This document shows, in pieces, positions 35,487 to 44,748 of a stretch of DNA of 58,838 bases; position 1 is the first letter of the stretch; every line of letters begins with the position of its first letter. Under the pieces are notes generated by a model, which was not told the DNA's origin, searched no databases, and saw nothing but the letters and a program-made list of their open reading frames with translations. The position numbers and the translations under genes were made by a program. The stretch lies in the NCBI GenBank assembly GCA_946480475.1, contig CAMLJM010000018.1, positions 1 to 58,838 on the forward strand. The letters are read 5' to 3'. The stretch comes from an uncultured Alphaproteobacteria bacterium. Its GTDB lineage: Bacteria > Pseudomonadota > Alphaproteobacteria > Micavibrionales > Micavibrionaceae.

Positions 35487-35976
35487 GGGACACCGGTTTA
35501 TTGCGTTTCGGCTCAAAGAATAGACTATCCAGAACGATATAGGCAATACCCAGCACAATGGCGGAATCCGCCACGTTGAAGGCGGGGTAATGCCATCCGG
35601 AGATGTGAAAATCCAGAAAATCGACAACCGCCTGAAAGCGGATTCGGTCAATAACGTTTCCCAAGGCCCCGCCAATGACAGCACCGATAGCCAGCGCCAG
35701 CGGCTTGTGGTCGACCTTACGCAGCCAGATGAAAAAGAAAACAGTGATAACCAGCGATAGCCCCACGAGCAGCCATGCCCCTGAATGATCATGGTTAAAC
35801 AGGCCAAAGCTGATGCCGCGGTTCCAAACATGGACAAGATTAAAGAACGGCAGAACTTCCTTTTGCCCTTCATACAGGAACGTAACGATCAGGTTCTTTG
35901 TGATCTGGTCAACGATAATGACCAGAAGCGCAAATAAAAGGCCTGTTTGTTTCAGTGGCAAAGCTTTCAAGGACAA
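35470..35976 (-). CDS. lspA: Lipoprotein signal peptidase
   Basis: The 168-residue protein is the inner-membrane aspartyl protease that removes signal peptides from prolipoproteins. Four hydrophobic segments are present, with LIVIDQITKN-like (IIVDQITKNLIV) near the start, and the two catalytic aspartates in GNVIDRIRF and FNVADSAI. It follows ileS and clpS and precedes a lipoprotein that is itself a likely substrate of this enzyme. Confidence 0.96.
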   Translation of the reverse strand: MSLKALPLKQTGLLFALLVIIVDQITKNLIVTFLYEGQKEVLPFFNLVHVWNRGISFGLFNHDHSGAWLLVGLSLVITVFFFIWLRKVDHKPLALAIGAVIGGALGNVIDRIRFQAVVDFLDFHISGWHYPAFNVADSAIVLGIAYIVLDSLFFEPKRNKPVSHESQV

Positions 35977-35979
35977 TCC

Positions 35980-36291
35980 TTACATAGGTTCTATTTTAAC
36001 CTGTAACGGATGCTCTTCCCGGCGTGCCCGTTCCAGTGTCTGCTCGACTTTTGTTTCTGCGATCTCACGGGAATAAGTACCGGCAGTACCTTTGCCCTGA
36101 TGATGTACCTGCAGCATGATCTGTACAGCCTGTTCAATGCTTTTGCTGAAGATATCCGTCAGCACGCCTGTTACAAACGGCATCGGCGTGAAATCATCAT
36201 TGATTAGCACAACATTAAAAAGCGGCGGTTTTTTGTATGCAGTTTTTTCTTTTTCGATGACACCAAGGCCACCTTCTTCTTTTGTAGACAT
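35980..36291 (-). CDS. clpS: ATP-dependent Clp protease adaptor ClpS
   Basis: The 103-residue protein is ClpS, which hands N-degron substrates to ClpAP. Diagnostic parts are LFNVVLINDDFTPMPFV (about residues 24-40), the IMLQVHHQGKG segment with the binding-pocket histidine, and YSREIAETKV. GGAGGG lies 9 bases before the start. It is usually next to clpA; here it sits between ileS and lspA, 3 bases before lspA and 19 after ileS, so it is probably cotranscribed with both. Confidence 0.95.
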   Translation of the reverse strand: MSTKEEGGLGVIEKEKTAYKKPPLFNVVLINDDFTPMPFVTGVLTDIFSKSIEQAVQIMLQVHHQGKGTAGTYSREIAETKVEQTLERARREEHPLQVKIEPM

Positions 36292-36310
36292 TTTCCCTCC
36301 TCGTTAAAGC

Positions 36311-39235
36311 TTATGCAGCCAGCTTCTTGGCGTATTTGCGTACAGCCTCGGCGCAACGTGCGCACAAGCCTTTATGTTCCTTGTCCTGCCCCACTTCCGG
36401 CAGAATTTTCCAGCAGCGTTCGCATTTGCAGCCTTCGGCCTTTTTGAATTCATAACTGGACTCGGGCGCCTGATTGATTTCCACCTGTGATGTGATGCAG
36501 GTTTCAGCCATATCAATACCGGTCAATGCCTTGAGCGTTTCGGCGTCCAGTTTCAGGGCGGGAGCCGCTTCCAGTGATGAACCGATAACTTTCTCGGCGC
36601 GTTTTGGTTCCAGAAGGGCCATCACATGACCGCGTACTGCGCGAATCGTATCCCACTTTGTTGCCAGTTCTGGATTCTTCCAGTCTTCAGGAATCGTGGG
36701 GAAAGTGCGCATATGTACGCTGTCTTCCTTGCCCAATATCGCTTGCGGGCGATGCTGCCACGCTTCTTCCGTAGTGAAGCACAACATGGGCGACAGCCAT
36801 GACACGAGACAGCTAAAGATTTCCTTCATCACCGTGCGGCAGGCACGGCGGCGCATATCGTCCGGATGATCGCAATACAAACTGTCTTTACGGATATCAA
36901 AGTAAAGGGCAGATAATTCGTTGGCACAGAAATTATGCAGGCGGTGCGCCAGTTTGCCGAATTCATAGTTCGTGACATGGCCGCGAATTTCTTCATCAAG
37001 TTCAGCAAGCCAGTGCAGCACAAGGCGCTCCAGTTCCGGCATATTCTTGTATTCGGATGCCGGGATCAATTCGTCTGGGGTCAGGCCATCCAGCGCGCCC
37101 AGCAAGTAACGGAATGTATTACGCAGGCGGCGATAAAGGTCGGCGGTAACTTTCAGCGTTTCCTTGCCGATACGGATATCTTCGCTGTAATCCGACAGCA
37201 TCGTCCATAAGCGAACGATATCAGCGCCATGTACATTCATCATCTCCAGCGGATCGACAACATTGCCGACCGATTTTGACATCTTGTAACCTTTTTCATC
37301 CAGCACAAAACCATGCGTCAGTACCGCTTTGAAAGGGGCGTGGTTGTTGGTGCCGCATGATTCAAGTAAGGAAGAATGGAACCAGCCACGGTGCTGGTCG
37401 GAACCTTCGAGATAGAGATCCGCTTTCTCGACGCCTTTGAAGGCAGGCCATGTCTGGGTATCGCCCAGCACGAACGCGTGTGTTGAACCGGATTCAAACC
37501 ACACATCGACGATGTCAAAAATCTGTGTGTAGTCTTCGGCCTTATATTTGTCCCCGAGGAAATATTGCGCGTCGTGCTTCCACCAGGCATCCGAACCCTC
37601 ACGCTCGAATGCGTCAGCAATGCGGGTGAGCACGTCCTGATCACGCAGCGGCACATCGGTTGCCTTGTTCACGAACAGGGCGATGGGCACCCCCCAGGCG
37701 CGCTGGCGCGAGATACACCAGTCCGGGCGGTTTTCAATCATCGCCGTAATGCGTGTTTCACCCTTGGCAGGGTACCATTTGGTTTCCTTGATCGCTTCCA
37801 ATGCCACAGTGCGCAGGGAAGGCAGGTCATTACCGCCATTACCGGTCACGGCCAAATCTTTCTCGCGTGTATCCATCGCAATGAACCATTGCGGTGTGGT
37901 GCGGAAGATCAGCGGCGCCTTGGAACGCCAGCTGTGCGGATATTCGTGACGGATAGAGCCTTTGGACAGTAATCCGCCTGCTTCATCCAGCGCCTTCAGC
38001 ACGGCAAAATTACCATCACCCATTTCGCCTTTTTGCGTCAGGACTTCCTTGCCTGCAAACAGCGGCACATGGTCGCGGAACTTGCCATCATCAGATACGT
38101 TGTCAGGAATATCCTTGGCGCCGAAATGCTTCATGTAAAGCCAGTAGTCGTCTTCACCATGGCTGGGGGCTATATGAACAAAACCGGTACCGGCGTCTTC
38201 GGTGACGAAATCACCAGCCAGCATCGGGATATCGTAATCATAACCCTGACCGCGCAACGGGTGGGCGCAGACGCTGCCAGCGAAATCATATCCGCTAAGA
38301 CCATCAATGACAGTCCAGACTTCTATTTTTGCTTCTTTCTTGACTGATTCTGCGAGGGATGTCGCAACAACAATCTTCTCACCAGGTTTTGCGCGGCTGC
38401 CCTCGGCAACACTATCAACCTTATAAACGGCGTATGTAATTTTTTCACCATAAGCAATGGCGCGGTTGGATGGCAATGTCCAAGGCGTTGTCGTCCAGAT
38501 GACGATGGAAGCATCTTTGAGTGCGGCATTCTTGCTCTCAATGACAGGAAACTTCACCCATACGGTGATGGATTTATGTTCTTTGTATTCAACTTCAGCT
38601 TCTGCCAGCGCGGTTTTCTCAACAACGGACCACATGACAGGCTTCACGCCTTTGTACAGCAGGCCGTTCATCAGGAACTTATGAATCTCACGCACGATCT
38701 GCGCTTCCGCACGATTGGTCATGGTAAGGTATGGTGTGTTCCAATCACCGATAACGCCCAGGCGCTGGAATTGCTGGCTTTGCGTATCGACCCATTTCTG
38801 CGCGAATGCCCGGCATTCGGCGCGGAAGGTCAGCGCATCCACATCATCTTTATTCTTGCCTTCAGCACGGTATTTCTCTTCGATCTTCCATTCGATCGGC
38901 AGGCCATGGCAATCCCATCCCGGCACGTAAGGCGCATCATAACCCATGGCCTGCCATGAACGGTTGATCACGTCTTTCAGAATTTTGTTGAGCGCATGTC
39001 CCATATGGATGTCGCCGTTGGCGTAAGGGGGGCCGTCATGCAGCACATATTTGGGCTTACCTGCCGATGACTCGCGCAGTTTTTTGTAGAGGTCGGATTG
39101 CTGCCAGCGTTTGACAGTTTCAGGTTCATTCTTCGGCAGTTCACCGCGCATGGGAAAGTCGGTTTTGGGCAGGAAAACAGTATCCTTATAGGCGTCTGTA
39201 TTTCCGGGCGCGTTGCTGGTCGTGCTGTCGGTCAT
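36311..39235 (-). CDS. ileS: Isoleucyl-tRNA synthetase
   Basis: The 974-residue class I synthetase charges tRNA-Ile. It has HMGH (residues 77-80, the HIGH variant), the WDCHGLPIE motif, an editing domain (about 200-400) with TTPWTLPSNRAI, and KMSKS near residue 650. The C-terminal zinc-binding domain shows CERCWK and CARC. Length and domain order match the bacterial type. It heads an ileS-clpS-lspA-lipoprotein unit. Confidence 0.97.
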   Translation of the reverse strand: MTDSTTSNAPGNTDAYKDTVFLPKTDFPMRGELPKNEPETVKRWQQSDLYKKLRESSAGKPKYVLHDGPPYANGDIHMGHALNKILKDVINRSWQAMGYDAPYVPGWDCHGLPIEWKIEEKYRAEGKNKDDVDALTFRAECRAFAQKWVDTQSQQFQRLGVIGDWNTPYLTMTNRAEAQIVREIHKFLMNGLLYKGVKPVMWSVVEKTALAEAEVEYKEHKSITVWVKFPVIESKNAALKDASIVIWTTTPWTLPSNRAIAYGEKITYAVYKVDSVAEGSRAKPGEKIVVATSLAESVKKEAKIEVWTVIDGLSGYDFAGSVCAHPLRGQGYDYDIPMLAGDFVTEDAGTGFVHIAPSHGEDDYWLYMKHFGAKDIPDNVSDDGKFRDHVPLFAGKEVLTQKGEMGDGNFAVLKALDEAGGLLSKGSIRHEYPHSWRSKAPLIFRTTPQWFIAMDTREKDLAVTGNGGNDLPSLRTVALEAIKETKWYPAKGETRITAMIENRPDWCISRQRAWGVPIALFVNKATDVPLRDQDVLTRIADAFEREGSDAWWKHDAQYFLGDKYKAEDYTQIFDIVDVWFESGSTHAFVLGDTQTWPAFKGVEKADLYLEGSDQHRGWFHSSLLESCGTNNHAPFKAVLTHGFVLDEKGYKMSKSVGNVVDPLEMMNVHGADIVRLWTMLSDYSEDIRIGKETLKVTADLYRRLRNTFRYLLGALDGLTPDELIPASEYKNMPELERLVLHWLAELDEEIRGHVTNYEFGKLAHRLHNFCANELSALYFDIRKDSLYCDHPDDMRRRACRTVMKEIFSCLVSWLSPMLCFTTEEAWQHRPQAILGKEDSVHMRTFPTIPEDWKNPELATKWDTIRAVRGHVMALLEPKRAEKVIGSSLEAAPALKLDAETLKALTGIDMAETCITSQVEINQAPESSYEFKKAEGCKCERCWKILPEVGQDKEHKGLCARCAEAVRKYAKKLAA

Positions 39236-39323
39236 TTCTGCAATCCGTCGAGTGAAAAATTAGACCCGCACTATCGCCAAAAAGCCCTAGAAAATCAAGG
39301 AAATGCTGTATTTTTATGGATAA

Positions 39324-39959
39324 TCAAGGGCCTGTTAGGCCCTTATTTCCGGCAGGCCCTGATGCGGGCTTTGCCGCTGTCGTGTAAAATGGCCAGAGAG
39401 CCGCCAGATCACCGATATCGAGATATTGCCCGTTCACCACTTTCATGATCATCGGGCATAATTCTGTCGTCAGGCGGTGAATGGTATCAATATTATCTGC
39501 TTCGCAGGAAATGACTGTAACGAATTCATCATTTGAAGGTTTGATGTAAATCGCATCAAGCTGATAGAGGGCTGTGTCCTCGTTAAAAACGATATCCAGA
39601 TTGACGGATACTGAGTCTGTTGTCAGATCAAGGCTTAATTTCTCAGCTGTGTCGATTTCGCCATCTTCAAGTTCCAGAAAATCATCATCTTCATCGCCCA
39701 GGGCAATCTCGGCTGCCTTGGAGAGATTGTCCGGGCATTCGTAATTATAAAAGAAATGAGTGCCTGAACCGTTCTTGTGAAAGATGCGGCTATTATCGCC
39801 CTGCATAAAGTAATTTGCCAGGAATCCGAGATTAAGTTGCAGAAGCATGTCTGGAATGCTGCTGGCGGCCAGCGCAGGTTTTATGGTGTTGCGCTTGACC
39901 GCGAACATGTTTTCCGGATTTTGCTGCGCGAACAAATCTTTCAGGTAATCTGCACTCAT
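39324..39959 (-). CDS. Hypothetical protein, diverged paralogue of next
   Basis: The 211-residue acidic protein has no signal peptide or membrane segment. Comparison with the preceding gene product shows shared features in order: an IPDMLLQLNLGFLANYF stretch, GSGTHFFYNYE, VNLDIVF, and YQLDAIYI followed by a helix with cysteine (TELCPMIMKV). They look like old duplicates. It overlaps its upstream neighbour by 4 bases. Its last codons overlap a hairpin (AAGGGCC/GGCCCTT, 39326-39344). Function unknown. Confidence 0.6.
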   Translation of the reverse strand: MSADYLKDLFAQQNPENMFAVKRNTIKPALAASSIPDMLLQLNLGFLANYFMQGDNSRIFHKNGSGTHFFYNYECPDNLSKAAEIALGDEDDDFLELEDGEIDTAEKLSLDLTTDSVSVNLDIVFNEDTALYQLDAIYIKPSNDEFVTVISCEADNIDTIHRLTTELCPMIMKVVNGQYLDIGDLAALWPFYTTAAKPASGPAGNKGLTGP

Positions 39960-40615
39960 GGAATCACCTTTGGAAGGGGTGAAATAGCCGTATTCTGCAG
40001 CATGTTTACGATCCGGCTCGTGGCCAGAGTGAGGGTATGCTCCGCCAGGGGATAATCATCATGTATGTGACAAATGGTCTGGCAGGCTGTTTCGAATGCG
40101 CTGTGTGCCAACGCGGGGGAGGAAGGCTTGCCCGCAGGGATGCTGTAAGTATCATGACCGTTATAAAGAATGACCGCATCCAGTTGAAACCGGCGGTCAT
40201 CTAAATCTGAACGTCCGACATAAGGCGTGAATACCAAGTTCAGAAGGCTATGTCCGGCGCCGACGGCAAGGCTCAGGGTTTTCTTACGAAATAATTCTTC
40301 ATCAGCAGGTTCCCAGACTATGGCCCACTGCGCAAAATGCGACGAACCATCAAACGGCGGCGTTTCCGGAGGGTAGAGATCGATTTTATTTTCCTGCAGA
40401 TAAGGCGTCAGCCTGCTGAGATTGAGCCTGTCCATCAACGCAGGCAGGTTTTCAAATAACATCAGGGGGGCAGGTGTTTCCTGCGCCAGTACAGGTTGCG
40501 GCAGGCGCATTAATCCACGCAGACGGCTTTCAACGCGTTGCATCCAATGGCTGGGCGCCATAGGCGTGCGATGCTGGATGGCGCATCTGAAAACTATATC
40601 GAGGGGTCGTTTCAT
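39956..40615 (-). CDS. Hypothetical protein, diverged paralogue of preceding
   Basis: The 219-residue protein starts with a basic stretch and shows LPALMDRLNLSRLTPYL, GSSHFAQWAIVWEP, LLNLVF and FQLDAVIL, which line up with the neighbour at 39324-39959. A GATAGGA ribosome-binding site lies before the ATG. It is followed by that gene with an ATGA overlap and follows the membrane-anchored gene by 29 bases, so three genes form one unit. No known family is recognised. Confidence 0.6.
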   Translation of the reverse strand: MKRPLDIVFRCAIQHRTPMAPSHWMQRVESRLRGLMRLPQPVLAQETPAPLMLFENLPALMDRLNLSRLTPYLQENKIDLYPPETPPFDGSSHFAQWAIVWEPADEELFRKKTLSLAVGAGHSLLNLVFTPYVGRSDLDDRRFQLDAVILYNGHDTYSIPAGKPSSPALAHSAFETACQTICHIHDDYPLAEHTLTLATSRIVNMLQNTAISPLPKVIP

Positions 40616-40644
40616 ATCCTATCGCTCTGCCTGCTTCCATATGT

Positions 40645-41376
40645 TTACTGCGGCACGGGCGACGACGGGATCTGGGTCAGGGCATAGTTGCGCCTGCGCA
40701 CACACTCATCGAATCTTTCACGTTCTGGACCGACAGCTTGGTTGAAACAGTCATCCCACACCTTGTAAATGAAGGACCTCAGATCGTTTTCGGAATCATT
40801 TAATGTTCCGCGCCGGATAAGGATAGGCAATTCATCGAGAAGATTGTAGGCAATCTGATGAAACTGATTGATAAAATCTTTTGTGGCGGGCCGATCCCAA
40901 TCTTTGGAGACATCCAGGAAGCTTAACGGGTCTCTTTCTCTCAAACGTTCACGCAAAAACCAATATTGCGCATAAAGGGTTGGACTGGTCATTCTGAACT
41001 GATCAAATTCCTGCTGAATTTTCAGGATTAATTGTTCTCTCTCAATCGCGCGTTTACTATCTTCTTCATCCACTTTATCGGCGCGTGCGGTTGCCTCTTC
41101 CAATGCGCGGGTCCAGGCATTGCCGGTGCCAGCTTCCTGATCCCCGTACGAATTGTTAGCAGGTCCGCGGGAAAACGGGTTGGCAATATCTGCGCCGCCC
41201 ATCGTATTGCTCGTCTCGCGGGCCACAAGGACGACTTGTGACGCAGGCTCTTCGTTATTGTTCCAAACATAAATCCCTGCACCTGCACCCGCTGCGGCTA
41301 GCGTAAAGCCGACGTACAGCCTTTTCATGCCGGACCCACGCTTGGCATCAATGCTTAATATCCGTCTCTGGGCCAT
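40645..41376 (-). CDS. Hypothetical single-span membrane protein
   Basis: The 243-residue protein has one hydrophobic segment (about residues 20-38, YVGFTLAAAGAGAGIYVW) and a soluble region that would face the periplasm or remain in the cytoplasm. That region is rich in charged helices (QLILKIQQEFDQFRM, RERLRERDPLSF) and has two cysteines near the C-terminus. An alternative start at 41328 would place the membrane segment nearer the N-terminus. No family recognised. It is the first gene of the three-gene unit. Confidence 0.55.
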   Translation of the reverse strand: MAQRRILSIDAKRGSGMKRLYVGFTLAAAGAGAGIYVWNNNEEPASQVVLVARETSNTMGGADIANPFSRGPANNSYGDQEAGTGNAWTRALEEATARADKVDEEDSKRAIEREQLILKIQQEFDQFRMTSPTLYAQYWFLRERLRERDPLSFLDVSKDWDRPATKDFINQFHQIAYNLLDELPILIRRGTLNDSENDLRSFIYKVWDDCFNQAVGPERERFDECVRRRNYALTQIPSSPVPQ

Positions 41377-41500
41377 TTTGCGGTCAGTATCCCTGTTCTG
41401 TTCGTTAAGGGGACACTAGTTCCGTTCTTTGCAATATGTCAATACTATTCTGACGCAGCCATGGCTGATAGCGAGGAGCATGGCGTTAATCTTGCCATGT

Positions 41501-42883
41501 TTAGGAGAGGTTCCATCCAAGCGCACGGTACCTATTTTGCGCAGGAGCGTGTTCCGATTTATAGTCTATGAACGGTTTTAGATTAGCTGGTAGATCCACA
41601 AGGGGTGGCCATGCCGGACCGGGTGGGCGGGACTGGTATTCCGCTTCTCTTCTGATGCTGCCATCAAAATTGAAATCCCTCCAAACATGGCGTCGTGGCA
41701 AGAAGAAGGGTACTTCTTGCGCTTTGTAATTTGAATCACGGACATCAGAAATCGCGTTCTTCCTGGAGGCATGTTCCGCTTCCGCCGCTTGCAGATGCGC
41801 GTTCCATTTCTTCTTCCAGTCGACTTGGGTGTCTTTGCCCCACCTGTTCTCCCGCGTATCTTCCCATGCAGCTTGCTGATGGCGTTGATAGGGGTTGTAG
41901 TGCGGGTCGTTCAATTTTTCCTGTAATATATGGCCCATGGAATCGCGAAGCTGATTCAATGACTCGCCTGCGGATTCGTTTGTATCAGCACCTGTTTCCC
42001 CGAGCGCGTCTTTCAACATGTCGTTTGCACGTTGTAAGATGGCGGCTTTTTCTTCGGCCTGTATATCTTGCAGTGAACGGCCTGCCTGAGGAGGAGGAAG
42101 AGCCGGATAGTGGCCGCTCTTATCCTCTAACAAGCCTTTGGCTGTGGAATAGGATAGGCCCGTAAGTTGTGTTATTAATTCTTCATCAGTGGTGATATCG
42201 GCAACGCGCATAGTAATCATATGACGAAGAGCTTCTGATACCGCCTGATTGGCATCAGCGTTATGCAGGCATCCCAGTTGCTGATCCATGGGCATCGCTT
42301 CAAAAGAATAGTCGCGGTCAAGAACGGACAGGGTTACGTCAGATGACGATAGGGGGCCTCGTAATTCATTCCAGCGCGCTTGTTCGAATTGAAGAGCTGT
42401 TTCTTTACTCGGGATCAGTACTTCTTTGAGAAGGCTATAAACATGAACAGCGTCGCTCAGTATTAGCGGAGCGGCAATTATGACTTCTCCATTATCACTA
42501 TATACGTAGGCATTCTCAATTTGATGTTCGTTGCCAGTATTACGTTTAGGGCGATAATAACGGCTGTCATATGGCGCATAATCATGATGTTCATAAAATT
42601 CCGATTGTATGTCCGCCAGTGACCGGAGAGCATTTCGTACATGTGAGCAAAGAACATGAAGGTCTTCGCTCTTATCCGGTATGAATGACAGGCGATATAC
42701 ACTGACGGCAGCTGCGGGAATATAATCATCGCGTATATTGCAGAAAGGGAATACATGAACCATACGGTTTCCGGATCCCATTAAGTTCATACGACTACAC
42801 ATGGGCCGCACGGGTGGATTGAACTCTTCATCCCACAGCTTCTTGAGCCTTGCCAGCTCAGCATCGTCATCAGAAGAATTCAT
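41501..42883 (-). CDS. Hypothetical protein
   Basis: The 460-residue protein has no signal peptide or membrane segment. Its N-terminal half is globular (SRMNLMGSGNRMVHVFPF, AVSVYRLSFIPDKSEDLH); the middle is polar and helical (about residues 270-400); the C-terminus is Pro/Trp-rich (RPPGPAWPPLVDLP). It lies 124 bases upstream of the three-gene unit on the same strand and resembles no family I know. It may belong to the same functional group, though only position supports that. Confidence 0.55.
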   Translation of the reverse strand: MNSSDDDAELARLKKLWDEEFNPPVRPMCSRMNLMGSGNRMVHVFPFCNIRDDYIPAAAVSVYRLSFIPDKSEDLHVLCSHVRNALRSLADIQSEFYEHHDYAPYDSRYYRPKRNTGNEHQIENAYVYSDNGEVIIAAPLILSDAVHVYSLLKEVLIPSKETALQFEQARWNELRGPLSSSDVTLSVLDRDYSFEAMPMDQQLGCLHNADANQAVSEALRHMITMRVADITTDEELITQLTGLSYSTAKGLLEDKSGHYPALPPPQAGRSLQDIQAEEKAAILQRANDMLKDALGETGADTNESAGESLNQLRDSMGHILQEKLNDPHYNPYQRHQQAAWEDTRENRWGKDTQVDWKKKWNAHLQAAEAEHASRKNAISDVRDSNYKAQEVPFFLPRRHVWRDFNFDGSIRREAEYQSRPPGPAWPPLVDLPANLKPFIDYKSEHAPAQNRYRALGWNLS

Positions 42884-42984
42884 AGCTTCGCCCCTAAAAA
42901 TGGTGATTATTTTAGATTAAGCCGAGTGTACAGTTAGAGTTAAGGATATGTCAAATAAATCAAGGGCAAAAGCTGCCTTAAACC

Positions 42985-43914
42985 TTAAGTAGTTAATATC
43001 TTCCGGGCTTCGGCGCAGTCTGCCTTGATTTGCTTGATTAAGGCCTCCAGGCTTTCGAATTTAGCCTCGCCACGCAGGCGTTTGACAGGTTTGATCCGCA
43101 GGGTTTTGCCGTAAATATCGCGGTCGAAATCGAATATATAACTTTCGATCTGTCCGACCTGTAATTCGAACATCGGGCGAATGCCGATATTAGTGGCCGC
43201 GGGCAGCCATGATGCATCAGGACCATCCTCAACAATTTTGACGTAGGTTGCATATATGCCGTATGCAGGATGCAGTGTTTCGCCAAGCGCGACATTCGCC
43301 GTGGGAAAACCAATGGTGCGGCCGCGCTGATCACCCTTGACGACAACGCCTTCCATTTCCCATTCCCAGCCGAGCAGATGATTGGCGGCATCGATATTAC
43401 CGTGGCGCAATTCCTGACGGATGGCGGATGATGAAACATCATCTCCATCCTCATCAACAACCTTGTCTATGGCTGTGACAGAAAGCCCCTGGTCAATCAA
43501 TGTCTGTGTCGTTCCTTTGCGCAGTTGGCCGAAGCAGAAATCCTGTCCCACAATGATATGTGCAGGGTTTAACCCCTCACGCAGGACCTGATCGATAAAT
43601 TGCTGCGGTGACAGGCTGGCAAAATCCCAATCGAATTTAAGGCTGTATAATATGTCTGCGCCCGCCGCTTCGAGCTGGCGCTCTTTCAGGGGGGCTGGCG
43701 TCAGGCGAAAGACAGGATCATCAGGACGGAACAGGGCACGGGGATGAGGTTCAAATGTCAGTATGCCCACAGGCGCGTTTAGCGCTTTCGCTTTAGCACG
43801 GGCATGGTCAATCAATGTCCGGTGGCCACGGTGGACGCCATCAAAATTACCGATAACGATAACGGCGCCCCTGGCGGATGCCGGCAAATCCTGAAATGTC
43901 TTGAAAACCTGCAT
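42985..43914 (-). CDS. ribF: Bifunctional riboflavin kinase / FAD synthetase
   Basis: The 309-residue enzyme makes FMN from riboflavin and FAD from FMN. The N-terminal nucleotidyl-transferase domain shows VIGNFDGVHRGH (residues 20-31) and VGQDFCFG; the C-terminal kinase domain begins GRTIGFPTANVAL. Length is typical. It is divergent from the esterase gene with 73 bases between, which should hold both promoters. Confidence 0.96.
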   Translation of the reverse strand: MQVFKTFQDLPASARGAVIVIGNFDGVHRGHRTLIDHARAKAKALNAPVGILTFEPHPRALFRPDDPVFRLTPAPLKERQLEAAGADILYSLKFDWDFASLSPQQFIDQVLREGLNPAHIIVGQDFCFGQLRKGTTQTLIDQGLSVTAIDKVVDEDGDDVSSSAIRQELRHGNIDAANHLLGWEWEMEGVVVKGDQRGRTIGFPTANVALGETLHPAYGIYATYVKIVEDGPDASWLPAATNIGIRPMFELQVGQIESYIFDFDRDIYGKTLRIKPVKRLRGEAKFESLEALIKQIKADCAEARKILTT

Positions 43915-43987
43915 TGAAGGTCTAAATCCTATGCCCTATGCTTAATCACGATTTTTCTGTCACTGATGTAAGCCTGTAGCCTTTAAA

Positions 43988-44707
43988 ATGCAAGTTCCCC
44001 CCGCCGTCCGCCTGGAATATCTGGAACAAGCCCCGAAATCCGGGCCTGTCAGGCAGATTGTTGTCCTGCTCCATGGCTATGGCCGTAATGCCGCGCTCAT
44101 GCAAAAGCTGGCTGATGAGGTGCATTTACGTCTGCCACAGGCAATTATTTTTATGCCGCATGCGCCCGAAGAATATGAGGAGCATGTCAGCGATGACAAT
44201 GTTTTGCGCGTGCCTGAACAGTTGCGGGGCGATGATCCCGGCAGTTTCAGCCCCGGCATGCGTCGTAAATGGTTCTCTATTGCAGGCGCTACCCTTGAAG
44301 AAGTAACACGGCGCGTTTTTAAAGTGACCGACCTGATCAATGATTTTATGTCTGAAAAAATGACGCAGTATAATTTGCAAGATCAGGATGTAGCTCTGAT
44401 GGGATTCTCTCAGGGCGGTGTTGTAGCGTTGTATACCGCGTACCATCGTCCGCGATCGATTGCCTGTGTCGTGGGCCACAGCACGATTTTTATGCAGGGT
44501 ATGGATCTGCAAAGCAAGCCGCCAACCCTTTATTTATACGGGCTGGATGATGAAGAGTTTCCGCCTCAGCGCTACGAGACAGCGGCTGCCTTTGTGAAAG
44601 CTCATGTGCCGGATACGACTGTACGGGCGGTTGAGGGGCTGCGTCATACAACCAACGCAGAGTCCCGCGCTATCGTAGCCGACTTCATCGCCGATCATTT
44701 TAAATAA
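43988..44707 (+). CDS. Carboxylesterase / phospholipase family hydrolase
   Basis: The 239-residue alpha/beta hydrolase has LLHGYGRN near residue 28, the nucleophile elbow GFSQGG (about residue 138), an acid residue in YGLDDEEFP and the histidine in GLRHTT. This matches the cytosolic carboxylesterase/phospholipase family (PF02230). The natural substrate cannot be inferred. A strong intrinsic terminator overlaps its end. Confidence 0.9.
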   Translation: MQVPPAVRLEYLEQAPKSGPVRQIVVLLHGYGRNAALMQKLADEVHLRLPQAIIFMPHAPEEYEEHVSDDNVLRVPEQLRGDDPGSFSPGMRRKWFSIAGATLEEVTRRVFKVTDLINDFMSEKMTQYNLQDQDVALMGFSQGGVVALYTAYHRPRSIACVVGHSTIFMQGMDLQSKPPTLYLYGLDDEEFPPQRYETAAAFVKAHVPDTTVRAVEGLRHTTNAESRAIVADFIADHFK

Positions 44708-44733
44708 AAACCCCCGCTATCTGCGGGGGTTTT
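44707..44733. terminator. Bidirectional intrinsic terminator
   Basis: AAAACCCCCGC and GCGGGGGTTTT form a perfect 11-bp stem around a 5-base loop, lying between the convergent esterase and DUF2147 genes. The A and T runs on each side let it work in both directions. Confidence 0.88.
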
Positions 44734-44748
44734 CTCGGTTAAGAATAT

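Noticed and set aside
35487..35873. Upstream extension of the DUF3035 lipoprotein frame
   Set aside because: It lies wholly inside lspA in another frame; the lipoprotein signal begins at 35486.
39326..39344. Terminator for the 211-residue gene
   Set aside because: The hairpin overlaps the stop codon and lacks a following T-run on the minus strand, so it was not listed as a terminator.
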